Below, in pieces: positions 47,924 to 58,622 of a DNA stretch of 64,000 nucleotides. The notes under the pieces are model-generated. The model ran no database searches and was not told where the DNA came from. It was given only the letters and a program-made list of their open reading frames with translations. How positions within the stretch are numbered: the stretch's first letter is position 1; every line of letters begins with the position of its first letter. Source of the DNA: Bursaphelenchus xylophilus (taxonomy: Eukaryota; Nematoda; Chromadorea; Rhabditida; Aphelenchoididae); contig CAJFCV020000005.1 in assembly GCA_904066235.2 (NCBI GenBank), positions 7,497,501 to 7,561,500 on the forward strand, read 5' to 3'. The translations under genes and the position numbers were made by a program.

Positions 47924-50900
47924 ATGAAGTAAGTGCTTGTAAGTCAAGTTAAAATGTATTTTTAGGTTAAATATAGGCGGTTTGAAGGTTTATTTCCCGT
48001 ATGAACATATCTATCCAGAGCAGATCTTGTACATGGGAGAAATTAAGAAATCTCTCGATGCTAAAGTAAGTTTCAGCTTGTTTTTTACTTTTGTTTGTTG
48101 CTTTAGGGCCACTGCTTGTTGGAAATGCCTTCAGGTACAGGTAAAACGGTTTCCTTGTTGTCTGTTGTGCTCGCTTACATGACCCAGTTCCCGGATAAGC
48201 TGGATAAATTAATTTATTGCTCCAGAACAATCCCGGAAATTGAAAAATGTGTGGAAGAACTTCGAAATTTGTTCAGATATTATAAATCGGTTAAAGGAGT
48301 GAGTTTTGACCCAATTTTTCAAAGATCTCATGGATAATATGTGGTTTTGAAATTAACTCGATTTTGGCTTAGAAAGCTCCAGACTTCCTTTGTCTTGCAT
48401 TGTCAGCCAGAAAGAACTTGTGTGTCAAGGAACCAGTAGCAGCTTTGAAGAAGGGATCAGCTGTTGATGGAGCTTGCCAGAATCTGACAGCGTCTTTTAT
48501 GCGAGCTAAGGCGAAATTGGATCCAAACATGCCGTCTTGCGAGTTCTTTGAGACTTTTGACGAAAATCGAGATCTTACATTACCGAATGGCGTCTATAAT
48601 CTGGTATGTTATCTTTTTTCAATGTTATCTTGAAATTTTAGGCAGATCTTCGAGATTATGGTAGAGAGAAGTGTGTCTGCCCGTACTTTGTTGCCAGACA
48701 GGCTGTAAACCGAGCACAGATTATCATCTATTCCTACCATTACATTCTTGATCCAAAAATCGCTGAGCTTATCTCCAAAGATCTCAGTCCGAAGAGTTGT
48801 GTCGTCTTCGATGAAGCTCACAATATTGACAATGTTTGCATTGAGTCCATGAGTGTAACTTTGAGCAGAAAGTTGTTGGATCGATGTTCTAAGAATTTGG
48901 ACGAGCTTGAGGAGCATGTTCAGAAAATTAAGTAGGTTTTTGATCCAGGTGTTCATGGACAATTAATTTTTTTTTAATTGTAATTTTTAGGAAGGAAAAC
49001 AGGGAAAGGTTAGATGAGGAATACGAGAAGCTTGTTAACAATCTAAAAAGGGTCCACGAAGAGAGATCGATGGAGAATGCCTGGGCGAATCCTGTTTTGC
49101 CTGATGCGATTCTTGATGAAGCGATCCCTGGAAGTATTCGAACTGCAGATTTCTTTTTGGTCTTTTTGAGGAGACTTATGGAGTATTTGAGGTAGGATTT
49201 GATTATCTTTAGAGGGCGTTTTTTATTTTATCAAGTGTAATATATTACTTTAGGCATCGTATGAACGCCCGAGCCGTACAACTCGAAAGCCCAGCCGCCT
49301 TCCTTCGTGACATCAAACAGCGAGTCTTAATCGACCGGAAGCCTCTCAGATTTTGTGCTGAGCGCTTTGCAACTCTTGTTAGAACCCTTGAATTAGCCGA
49401 TGTCTCTGAACTCTCGGCCCTGGTTAAACTCACAAGTTTTGCGACCCTGGTCTCAACGTATGCAAGAGGATTTTCGGTGATTGTGGAACCCGGAGATTTG
49501 GTGAATGTGGCCACTGAAGGCCCTCAAAGTGAGGATCAGAAAAAGAAAAAGAAGAAGGAAACGAAAAGTACCATTAGGCAAAGGAAGAACAATAAGACAC
49601 AGATGGATTGTTTTATTCATTTGAACTGTATGGATGCTTCGGTTGCTATCAAGCCGGTGCTTGATAGATTCCAGACAGTAGTAATTACATCTGGGGTACG
49701 TTTTGAGGATATTGGAAATGTTCATGGGGAGTTATAGGTGTTTTATTACATTAATCATGAGAGTATCGATGTTGATTGTTAAAATTTTTATGATTTTTGT
49801 TACTGCTGTGTTTGCTCTGTAATCAACTTTTTTTTTCAGACTCTATCTCCCCTTGAAATCTATCCAAAAATTCTCGATTTTGACCCTGTTGTAATGGCAT
49901 CCCTGACTATGACCCTGGCCAGACCGTGCATATCCCCATTGATTGTCACTCGAGGCAATGATCAAGTCGAAATGACCTCCAGATTTGAAAGTCGATCGGA
50001 TCCGTCGGTCATCAGAAATTATGGATCGTTAATATTGGAAATGGCTTCGATTATTCCGGATGGAATTGTTGTTTTCTTTACTTCTTACACCTTTATGGAA
50101 GATATTGTCGCCACTTGGTATGAACAGGCAAGTCACCTTGGTTGATTTTTGATAAAATTATATTGTTTTAGAGGTTCATTGACGTCCTGCTGAAGAAAAA
50201 GTTGTTGTTCATCGAAACGCGTGATGCCACCGAGACTTCGATTGCTTTGCAACGTTATGTGCAGGCTTGCGAGACTGGAAGAGGGGCTATATTGTTCTGT
50301 GTGGCCAGAGGAAAAGTCAGCGAGGGAATTGATTTTGCTCATCACCTGGGAAGAGCCGTCATTATGGTTGGGATTCCGTATCAATACACTGAAAGTAGAA
50401 TCCTCAGAGCGAGATTGGAGTATTTGAGAGACCAGTTTGACATTAAGTAGGTTTTGAAAATTTTGAAGACAGCTTGCAAAGTCAGGGTTTTGTCGTTTTG
50501 AGGATTAAATTGATGTTTCGAATGTAATTTTTATTGTTGTTTTGCAGAGAGAACGACTTCCTGACCTTTGATGCAATGCGACACGCCGCACAGTGCGCCG
50601 GCCGAGGACTTAGAGGGAAAACGGATTACGGATTGATGATCTTCGCTGACAAGGTGGGATAAATTTCTTTGGGAGGGTGGTATTGGGAATTAGAAAGCGA
50701 TCTGGCGGATATCCGGACCTTTTTTTGGGACATCATATTGCACTAGGCTTCTGGGAAGAAGTAATGTAAAATTAACTTTTGTACGGTCTTAGAGATATGC
50801 CCGACGTGATAAACGTGAGAAACTCCCCCGTTGGATCCAAGAGAACATCAAGGAATCAGCTGTGAATATTACGGTGGAAGAGGCCACTTCAATCGCTCGG

Positions 50901-51035
50901 CAATGGCTCCCCAAAATGGCTCAACCTTTTACAATAAACCATCAGAAAGGAGTGTCGCTGTTGACTCAGGAGATGCTAAATGAAGATGATGGCATCATGG
51001 AGAAGTTCAAATATGTCATCCATGAAGTGGAATAG
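47924..51035 (+). CDS. ERCC2: XPD/ERCC2 TFIIH helicase
   Basis: Eleven exons (47924-47928, 47966-48065, 48107-48298, 48373-48603, 48642-48931, 48991-49191, 49254-49695, 49840-50127, 50172-50446, 50548-50653, 50793-51035) give 790 aa. Walker A is MPSGTGKT with Lys48, and the DEAH box is at 233-236 ([10 protein letters not shown]). Four cysteines in NLCVKEP, GACQNL, PSCEFF and EKCVCPYF fit the 4Fe-4S site. Motifs V/VI are present ([26 protein letters not shown]), as is the C-terminal [18 protein letters not shown] is the 5'-3' helicase of TFIIH in nucleotide excision repair and transcription. A Lys-rich insertion (about 428-455, [10 protein letters not shown]) makes it longer than the ~760 aa usual. 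Exon 1 codes only five bases. Intron 8 uses a GC donor. Confidence 0.96.
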
Positions 51036-51581
51036 ATTAGGTTGAATATCAAGCGGATTCGGGTGGTATCCTTGAGATCCGCCATGTTGATTTTTGAATT
51101 CTCATACGTTTTTTGTTGAAGCTAATCCTAATTGTTATATTATTTATGGTACATAAAGATCTCTAATATCCAAAATTGTATGTTTTATTAAGAAAAAGTC
51201 GAGTTTCATATGGGTTTTGGCTTCTGCACAGGAATTTGATTAGTTTGCAAATGTTCTTGCAATGGGCCACGTAAGACTTTAATGTCGACTATTTTATTTA
51301 CCGGATGTAGAGAGTAGGTGGAAATGAATTCCAATGAGGGAGGGGGAAGGGTCATGACATTTGGCCCAATTCGTATAGACATTATTCTTTGGGTCGGCCG
51401 ATGACGAGTGGGTTTGTTATATGTATAAATTTAAATTTGGAATTCCCACAACCTAATTTATGATTTTTTCTTGTGGGCGGATGCAAACGTAAATTGAATA
51501 TGATAATTTTTTTCAGTTTCTTTGGAAATATTTTTAGGTTGTTTAAAAAAAGGGAAACTGGCTTGACGTTTTTTATGTTAA
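51036..51581. other. 3' flank of XPD gene
   Basis: No further gene is supported before the large inverted repeat. Confidence 0.5.
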
Positions 51582-52014
51582 AACACGATTTCTGACTCAC
51601 TGAATCAGCCGTGTGCAAGGCCGGGACATAGAAAAAAATCGATTTTGAGTTTTTTGTTTTAAAATGACAGCAGGCATCCAGTAAACATATGTCTGAAATA
51701 TTTTTGTCTAATTCTCGCATTAACCTACTGTAATTTACAATTTACTGTTTTTACAGTAATCGACTATAACAACAAAACCACACGTCAGAACTGGCTGAAA
51801 TTGACAATACTTATGTTTTAGGCTACGCCCGTCATAAAAAACACTGAATTTGGACCGTCGGGTTACTGTAACATACCGCAATGTGGGTTCGGCCAAACAA
51901 AATCGGCCATAAAAAAGTTATTTCCCAAATGCCGCAGCTGATTTTTACATATGTTAATCAGCGTAAAATTCTGCCCTATAAACATTTAAAAAAAGTGTAA
52001 AAAGTCATCACCCC

Positions 52015-52087
52015 TTTTTCGTGGTGTAGTGGATTTTGGTCAAAATTAGTAATCCGAAGGTCGCGGGTTCGATCCCCGTGGAAGTAA
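52015..52087 (+). repeat. tRNA-like sequence in left arm of inverted repeat
   Basis: The 73-nt segment has a T arm GCGGG-TTCGATC-CCCGT (canonical B box GGTTCGATCC), an A-box-like GTGGTGTAGTGG and a weakly pairing acceptor. The D and anticodon arms do not fold properly, so it is more likely a tRNA-derived promoter or SINE remnant than a working tRNA. Confidence 0.55.
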
Positions 52088-53087
52088 AATGCGTAAAACT
52101 GCACAAAACCTCAAAAAATCGGTTGAGGTGGATTGATTATGTATATCAGAAGTATGAAAAATTGTATCAAAGTTGATTTCCGAACTTGAAAGCATTTTTT
52201 GATGATGAAACTTGGATTTTGGTTTCCGTGGATTATGGTGCAAATTTAGTCTAGGAAATGGCTAGAGTTGTTTATAATTAGGTTTTTTAGCCTTCTGAAT
52301 TCAATGGAGCAGGGTTTTTGGCCTTAGGATTACTGTAACATAGACAAAACGGATTTCGGCCGCTTAAAATCGGCCGTAAAACGGTTGTTTCTAAACATAC
52401 GCAGCTAATTGTTCAATTTTTGGAATCAGCGTGAAATTCTGCTCTAGAATCATTAACTATAATATCCTAACTGGCCGCACAAATTCCAAGAATTTTTTTT
52501 TGAGCAGATTAGAAATTTTTCAGTAAAAAAAGTCATCCGTGGAAATCGAAAAAAAAAATTCTGAGATTTTGGTATAAAAATGTTTGCATACGTTGATGAA
52601 ACTTAGCCTCAAAATATTTTCGGCTAATTCTTTCGCTAACATAGTTTTATTTACAATTTCCGAATTTTAAAGTAAGTCACCACTGAAAACAAAGTATTCA
52701 ACCAATAAGCCATTGTTTAGGCGCAAATTGTGTCAAATTTCACGCTGATTCCAAAAATTGAAGAATTAGCTGCGTATGTTTAGAAACAACCGTTTTACGG
52801 CCGATTTTAAGCGGCCGAAATCCGTTTTGTCCATGTTACAGTAATCCTATGGCGAAAAACCCTGCTCCATTGAATTCAGAAGGCTAAAAAACCTAAGTAT
52901 AAACAACTCTAGCCATTTCCTAGGCTAAATTTATACCATAATCCACGGAAACCAAAATCCAAGTTTCATCATCAAAAAAATGCTTTCAAGTTTGGAAATC
53001 AACTTTGATACAATTTTTCATACTTCTGATATACATAATCAATCCACCTCAACCGATTTTTTGAGGTTTTGTGCAGTTTTACGCATT

Positions 53088-53160
53088 TTCCTTCCACGGG
53101 GATCGAACCCGCGACCTTCGGATTACTAATTTTGACCAAAATCCACTACACCACGAAAAA
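53088..53160 (-). repeat. tRNA-like sequence in right arm of inverted repeat
   Basis: This is the inverted counterpart of 52015-52087, with one acceptor-side change (GGAAGGA versus GGAAGTA) that slightly improves acceptor pairing with TTTTTCG. The anticodon region is still non-canonical. Confidence 0.55.
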
Positions 53161-53586
53161 GGGGTGATGACTTTTTACACTTTTTTTAAATGTTTATAGG
53201 GCAGAATTTTACGCTGATTAACATATGTAAAAAGCAGCTGCGGCATTTGGGAAATAACTTTTTTATGGCCGATTTTGTTCGGCCGAACCCACATTGCGGT
53301 ATGTTACAGTAACCCGACGGTCCAAATTCAGTGTTTTTTATGACGGGCGTAGCCTAAAACATCAGTATTCTCAATTTCAGCCATTTCTAGTGAGTAATAT
53401 TGCTGTAATTGTCGATTACTGTAAAAACATTAAATTGTAAATTACAGTAGGTTAATGAGAGAATTAGGCAAAAATCTTTCAGGAATAGGTTTACTGGATG
53501 CCTGCGGTCATTTTAAAATCTAAAACTCAAAATCGATTTTTTTCTATGTCCACGGCTGATTCAGTGACTCAGAAATCGTGTTTTAA

Positions 53587-56500
53587 TTGTTTGTTTAATG
53601 CTGTTATAAAATAAACAGGTAAACAAAGTACATACATTACAAGCACCGTTTGATTATGATTCAGCCACATTGACACAAAACATTTTTTTCGGGCTCACTC
53701 TCCTCGTTTTTCGTGATCTCTTGCAAAGTAAACTATTTTTTATATTAAAATATGTATATCGCCGGAACAACTCTTTGAGAGCGATTTGTGTCTTAATCAA
53801 AGAACGTATGCAAATTTTTGAGCCAAATATGAATGCTCAGCTCAAAGGCTCTCTCACAAAAAAGGATTGAAAGATGGCGAAAATTGCAAAACTTGTAGTA
53901 AGAAAACGTTGATTTTTTTAAACTCATTTGTGTACGTGTCTGTTGAATAGTGCATCTACTGCGGGACAAATTTGGTATAAGCTGATGATTCCTTGACAGT
54001 AACCAGCAAAAAATAATTTGAAAGCATCTTATAAAATTGTTTACTCCTCTCCCACCATTAAAAGTATTGCAAAAACATAATGAATTCGGAGATTATTTAT
54101 TTCTCCTAACAAAGGGAACCCGTTGCGTAAGCTAAGCCATCATTTCATTCAAATGTCCATAACATTCGGAGATCATTAGGAAAGACAAAGTTTCCAAATT
54201 CAAGAATCGCGAGATTTCCGTGACTCCTTTTGTTTTCTAATGGTACTGTAATCGGACGTAATATTCGTTTATTGGATAGAAACTAGGGTTTCCTCGCGAA
54301 ATCGATCAAAAAACATTGGATTAGGGGCAAATGAAGATAAATTTAGGGGGTGTTCTGGGGGGGGGGGGGATCTCAACCGTCATGTGCATTTACACGTTGT
54401 TTGAGGGGTCTCTGTTACATTTTCTGCGTGATTTTTGACGCTTTACACTTTAATTGAAAGTGCATACAAGATTACAGAAGATCCCGTAAATACGTAAGTT
54501 TGGACGACCGCGTTCAGGATGATTGTCTGATGGTGATACAGACTTGCGTGATATGCCGATGAATTACAGATTAACCCGTTGACGGAGATTTTAAATTTTT
54601 TATTTCCATTACAGTAGCCTTCTATTGAGATCGGATCAAAATGATCTTACGGTAGATTATAGAACAGTTTAACTGCGTATAATAAGAAATTCTCGTCTAA
54701 TCGAAAGCCTGCTTCTCTGAAGGCACGCCACGAAATAAGTAGAAATAGAGAAATTCGCGGGGACAAAAAATTGGAAAATTTTTGAAATCTTTTTTTAGAA
54801 CACACATGAGATATGAAATGGTACCGCTTTTTGCAAGAAATGAAAAGTCGTGAGTTTCCTCTGTTCTATTTTCCCGTCTGAAGTTACTGTGAGTTACACT
54901 GCCAGACGTAAAAGTGTTTCATCCGTCGGTTCGTAGACGTCTTTACATTTATCCACCTAACTTCACAAATATTTACCGGAAATACGGGGTTGTTTCCAGT
55001 TTGGACCCGCACTACGTTAAAGGAATTAGTTTTTGAAACCTTAAAATCCCAAAAATTTCTGCACTTCTAATCCTGGTTTCAAAAAATTTTTAAATCCTTC
55101 AAACGCATTACAGTTGCGCAATCTATTGTATTTTACGGTGTCAATGGTTTTTTGCAAAACATTATGTCCTAAGTACCATTCCAGAAATTTCGGATTATGC
55201 AATCATCAATTTGCGCCATCAAAAGTGACATTTAACATTTTCTTGAATTTTGAAAGGATTCGACTTGTGACTCTCTGTTGTTGATGACATTCGAAAAATG
55301 ATATGAAATAGGTTAGGTCATTCGCAACAGCAACGTTCTAAATATCATGCCACTCGTAATTATGCAGACGAACAAAATAACAACGTCTCTTGTTGCTTGA
55401 ATAAGGTTAAGCGTCAAATGAACTCTTTGAACTGAGAGTTGAAACCCGATCATTCTCGGAAAATGATTTATTTTAACAACGGTTATTCGAAGGAAATAAC
55501 GTCCGAAACTCCTTTACGACAAGCAGCAATTCTAATTTTTTGAAAATTGAGAATTAAGTTTTTTCGTTTGCGATTCATTCTTTTCTCCATTTGCTGTCTA
55601 CAGCGATTACTTCACTGATCAAGAACCCATTTACACTTGCAATAAAAGCAGCTCCAATAAAAGCACCCCTGCTTCCCAAGAGTACAACATTCAATGTTTG
55701 ATGATCGCATTAAATAAATCTCGGTCACTTTGAGTGCAATGAAAGGCAAACTAAAATAATTCAAATCTACGTACGGCCCTCTGATTCATCTCAACTGAGC
55801 TTTGATGCCTTATTTTTTCCGCCTGTAAAGAACTCTCTGAACTCTGATAATCACTGATCGCTTGGGAATAATTCATTTGATTATACAACACCATTCGTCT
55901 TGATGTATATTTTATTACTTGAGGCCCGACCTTTGAAGCAGGAACCAACTATTTATATTTAAAATCAATTCGATTACTACATAATTATTGTCACTTTGAA
56001 TACCAAACGTCTGTTTATTGTCTACAAGGGAGTATGGTAAGAAAGCGGTGCGTTTTTGATAACCTTTGCCAAATATTATATGTTGGGGAATTTGTTTGAT
56101 TGTTTATTGATCTTATATAGGGAATTTTATGACCGTCTGACCTTTGCATGGTTTTTTGGAAGAAGCAAGACACTGTCAGAAAAAACATCGTTTTATTAAA
56201 AATTTAAGGCTCGACCAAAAAATAATAATATAATAGCAAAACAAAGCGAATTTGCTGGGGTTGAAGCAACGCATATAATATCTTTGAACTGTTTTTTCCT
56301 TCCTCTTCTACCGTGCCTCACCGTAACCCAATCCGCTTAGGTTCCAGCAATCATATTTTCATCTTTACTCCAATTTTCCTCGCGTACCGGGGAACAATAT
56401 CCGTGCCACTTTAATATGTTTCTTTAGAGTATAAAACTGGTTGTTCATGCACGTTTGTTCATTGACCTTTAACCATAATGCCCGTAGAAATGCTTAGCAT

Positions 56501-57522
56501 GCATTAAAAGGCCCTCTCGCAACATAAAGCATTAGCAAAACAAGGGCTCCTTAAAGCTCTCGGCGCAATTATTTATTTACATATTTATTAAGTTTTAAAC
56601 ATTTTTAATGTGATTTTTCATAGTTTATTGCTTAGAGGTGGTGAACATTTAGGCTTATTTTACGACAGTTGTAAAATTTTCCCGGATTTTGAATAATATT
56701 TTTATTATTAACGTAAATTCATTTTTTGATTGAGATCTGTAAATTGTATTTAATATGGTTGTTTTTTCATGTAATCACTTCCTCTTTGTGTTTCCCGTAA
56801 GTGTGTAGAATATACATCAATTCCAGAAGAATTGTCATCCGCCTAATCCACCAGAGATTTTGGTTTTGTATTGTGTTTACGGGGATTAGGCGCGGTTACT
56901 AGGACATGCCAATTAAAGGTTTCAATGAACCACTTTTTCTTGCGAATTGTAAATCTACTGATGACGCCTCATGTCATCAGTAGATCTCTGGTGTAGATTG
57001 TGGGATAGGTACAAGTTCCCTTGTGTTCTACTGTGTTTGAGAGAACAAAGTAAAAGGAGGTATTTTTGAGGTATCATGTGGCATTGAGTCTGAAAATGAC
57101 GGAAAACAAGGTTATGGCGTTGTAGTATAAGCGATTTCGTACCAAATATTCTGTGAATGCTTGTGCTACAAACAACTAAAGTGGAACAAACTTTTTGTAT
57201 TTCTGTGACACAACAATAAGTCGATTTCAATGGCTAGAGGGAGAGGAGAAAGATTAATGTACAAAACGGAGAGTAGAGGCCGTTAGCTGAAGCAGTACTT
57301 CCTCTTTCACTTTAATTTTTCAAAAATTATTTCGATGAGGCATAATGCGGAGCGCTTAAAATTTTGCATGTCTTCTAGCAAGAAAGAAATGATGATCATG
57401 AATTTTGCTTGATTTTGCTTGAGTTTATCAGCACGGCATAGCGAACGGCAAGAAGAGAATATTCAGTGTAAATAATAATACTGGATAGTACTGGATAGCA
57501 CTGGCCAAGTCCACACTGTGTA
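53587..57522. other. Gene-poor region
   Basis: No supported gene. It contains a 13-G run (54357-54369), a perfect 13-bp-stem hairpin (56953-56985) and an isolated exon-like open frame on minus (about 55775-55950), too weak to annotate. Confidence 0.4.
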
Positions 57523-58622
57523 CAGGGTGTTTCAAGAAATTTGGCAGAAACTAGTTGCGAATATTTTTGAGCTTTTGCTAGTTATCGCAGAAATTCTTTT
57601 TGTTTCTAAAACTTGACAGCGGGCGGTTTTGTACTGAACAAAAAAAAAATTTTTTTCGTCGGCGGAGAGGCCAGTTCTCGGCGGAGGCATTTGGGGCCTT
57701 TTTTAAAAATCACACCTTATTACATCGTGGAAACTCTGTTACAGTGGCCAAAATCATGTTTACGTTAAACCTCCGTGGATTTTGCGGTATGCTTTTTTTT
57801 GTTTTCGATTTTCGCTCATCCGCGGAGGCACGGCGGAAACCTCAGGTTTCGGCGGACGTCGTTTTGACTCTTTGGATCATTCAATTCAGGTTCGAAAAAA
57901 GTGTGGGGTGATTTTTTGTTGTCATCCGATGCACAGATGCAAAAATTTCGCACTTTTTTTCCCCGGCGGAGGATTCGGCGGAGGCTTTATCAAAGGGTCA
58001 GAACAGTCTTAGGAGTCCGGGAAAAAAACTCAGCTACAAGAATCCATCACAGCAACATCATTTTTCTTATTTTTTGGTCCGGCGGACACATCGGCGGAGG
58101 ATTCGGCGGAGGCTTTATCAAAAGAGTCAAACTTTTGTTTTGACCCTTTGATAAAGCCTCCGCCGAATCCTCCGCCGGGAGAAAAAGTACAAAATTTTTG
58201 CCATCTGTGCATCGGATGACAACAAAAAATCGCCCCAACCTTTTTTCCAACATGGATTTGCAAAAACCGAGGGCCCAAAACAAAGTCCGCCGAAATCTGA
58301 GGTCTCCGCCGCGCCTCCGCGGATGTTGCGTAAAAACGAAAACGCAAAAAAAGCATACCGTAAAATCCACGGAGGTGTAACGTAAACATGATTTCGGCCA
58401 CTGTAACAGAGTTTCCGCCATGTAATAAGGTGTGATTTTTAAAAAAGGCCCCAAATGTCTCCGCCGAGAACTGGCTTCTCCGCCGACAAAAAAAAATTTT
58501 TTTTTGTTCAGTACAAAGCCGCCCGCTGTCAAGTTTTAGAAACAAAAAGAATTTCTGCGATAACTAGCAAGAGCTCAAAAATATTCGCAAGTAGTTTCTG
58601 CCAAATTTCTTGAAACACCCTG
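57523..58622. mobile_element. 1.1-kb near-palindromic foldback element, TA-flanked
   Basis: The arms, about 57523-58007 and 58135-58622, are inverted copies of nearly 490 bp, about 90% or more identical by eye. Ends are CAGGGTGTTTCAAGAAATT as in 1145-1994, flanked by TA (57521-57522, 58623-58624). The interior is unrelated to the 1.1-kb-position element and is rich in CGGCGGA repeats. No transposase; mobilisation by a Tc1/mariner-type enzyme is inferred from the TA target. Confidence 0.88.

Larger units (their letters stand above)
51582..53582. repeat. 2-kb inverted repeat with nested modules, TTAA-flanked
   Basis: The left arm (51582 to about 52440) and right arm (about 52737 to 53582) are inverted copies with about 90% identity by eye, separated by about 300 bp. 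Ends read AACACGATTTCTGA and TCAGAAATCGTGTT, flanked by TTAA on both sides (51578-51581, 53583-53586); TA flanks with a longer TIR are an equal reading. Within each arm a ~130-bp module (TTACTGTAACATA ... AATCAGCGT(A/G)AAATTCTGC) occurs twice in diverged form. The spacer (about 52600-52740) resembles the outer arm. No transposase frame is seen. Confidence 0.8.

Noticed and set aside
55775..55950. Exon-like open segment on minus (NYSQAISDYQSSESS...)
   Set aside because: Poor polypyrimidine tract, no neighbours to join; too weak for annotation.
58030..58545. 171- and 161-codon frames
   Set aside because: Inside the foldback element; mirrored by the 57600-57911 frame because of the palindrome.
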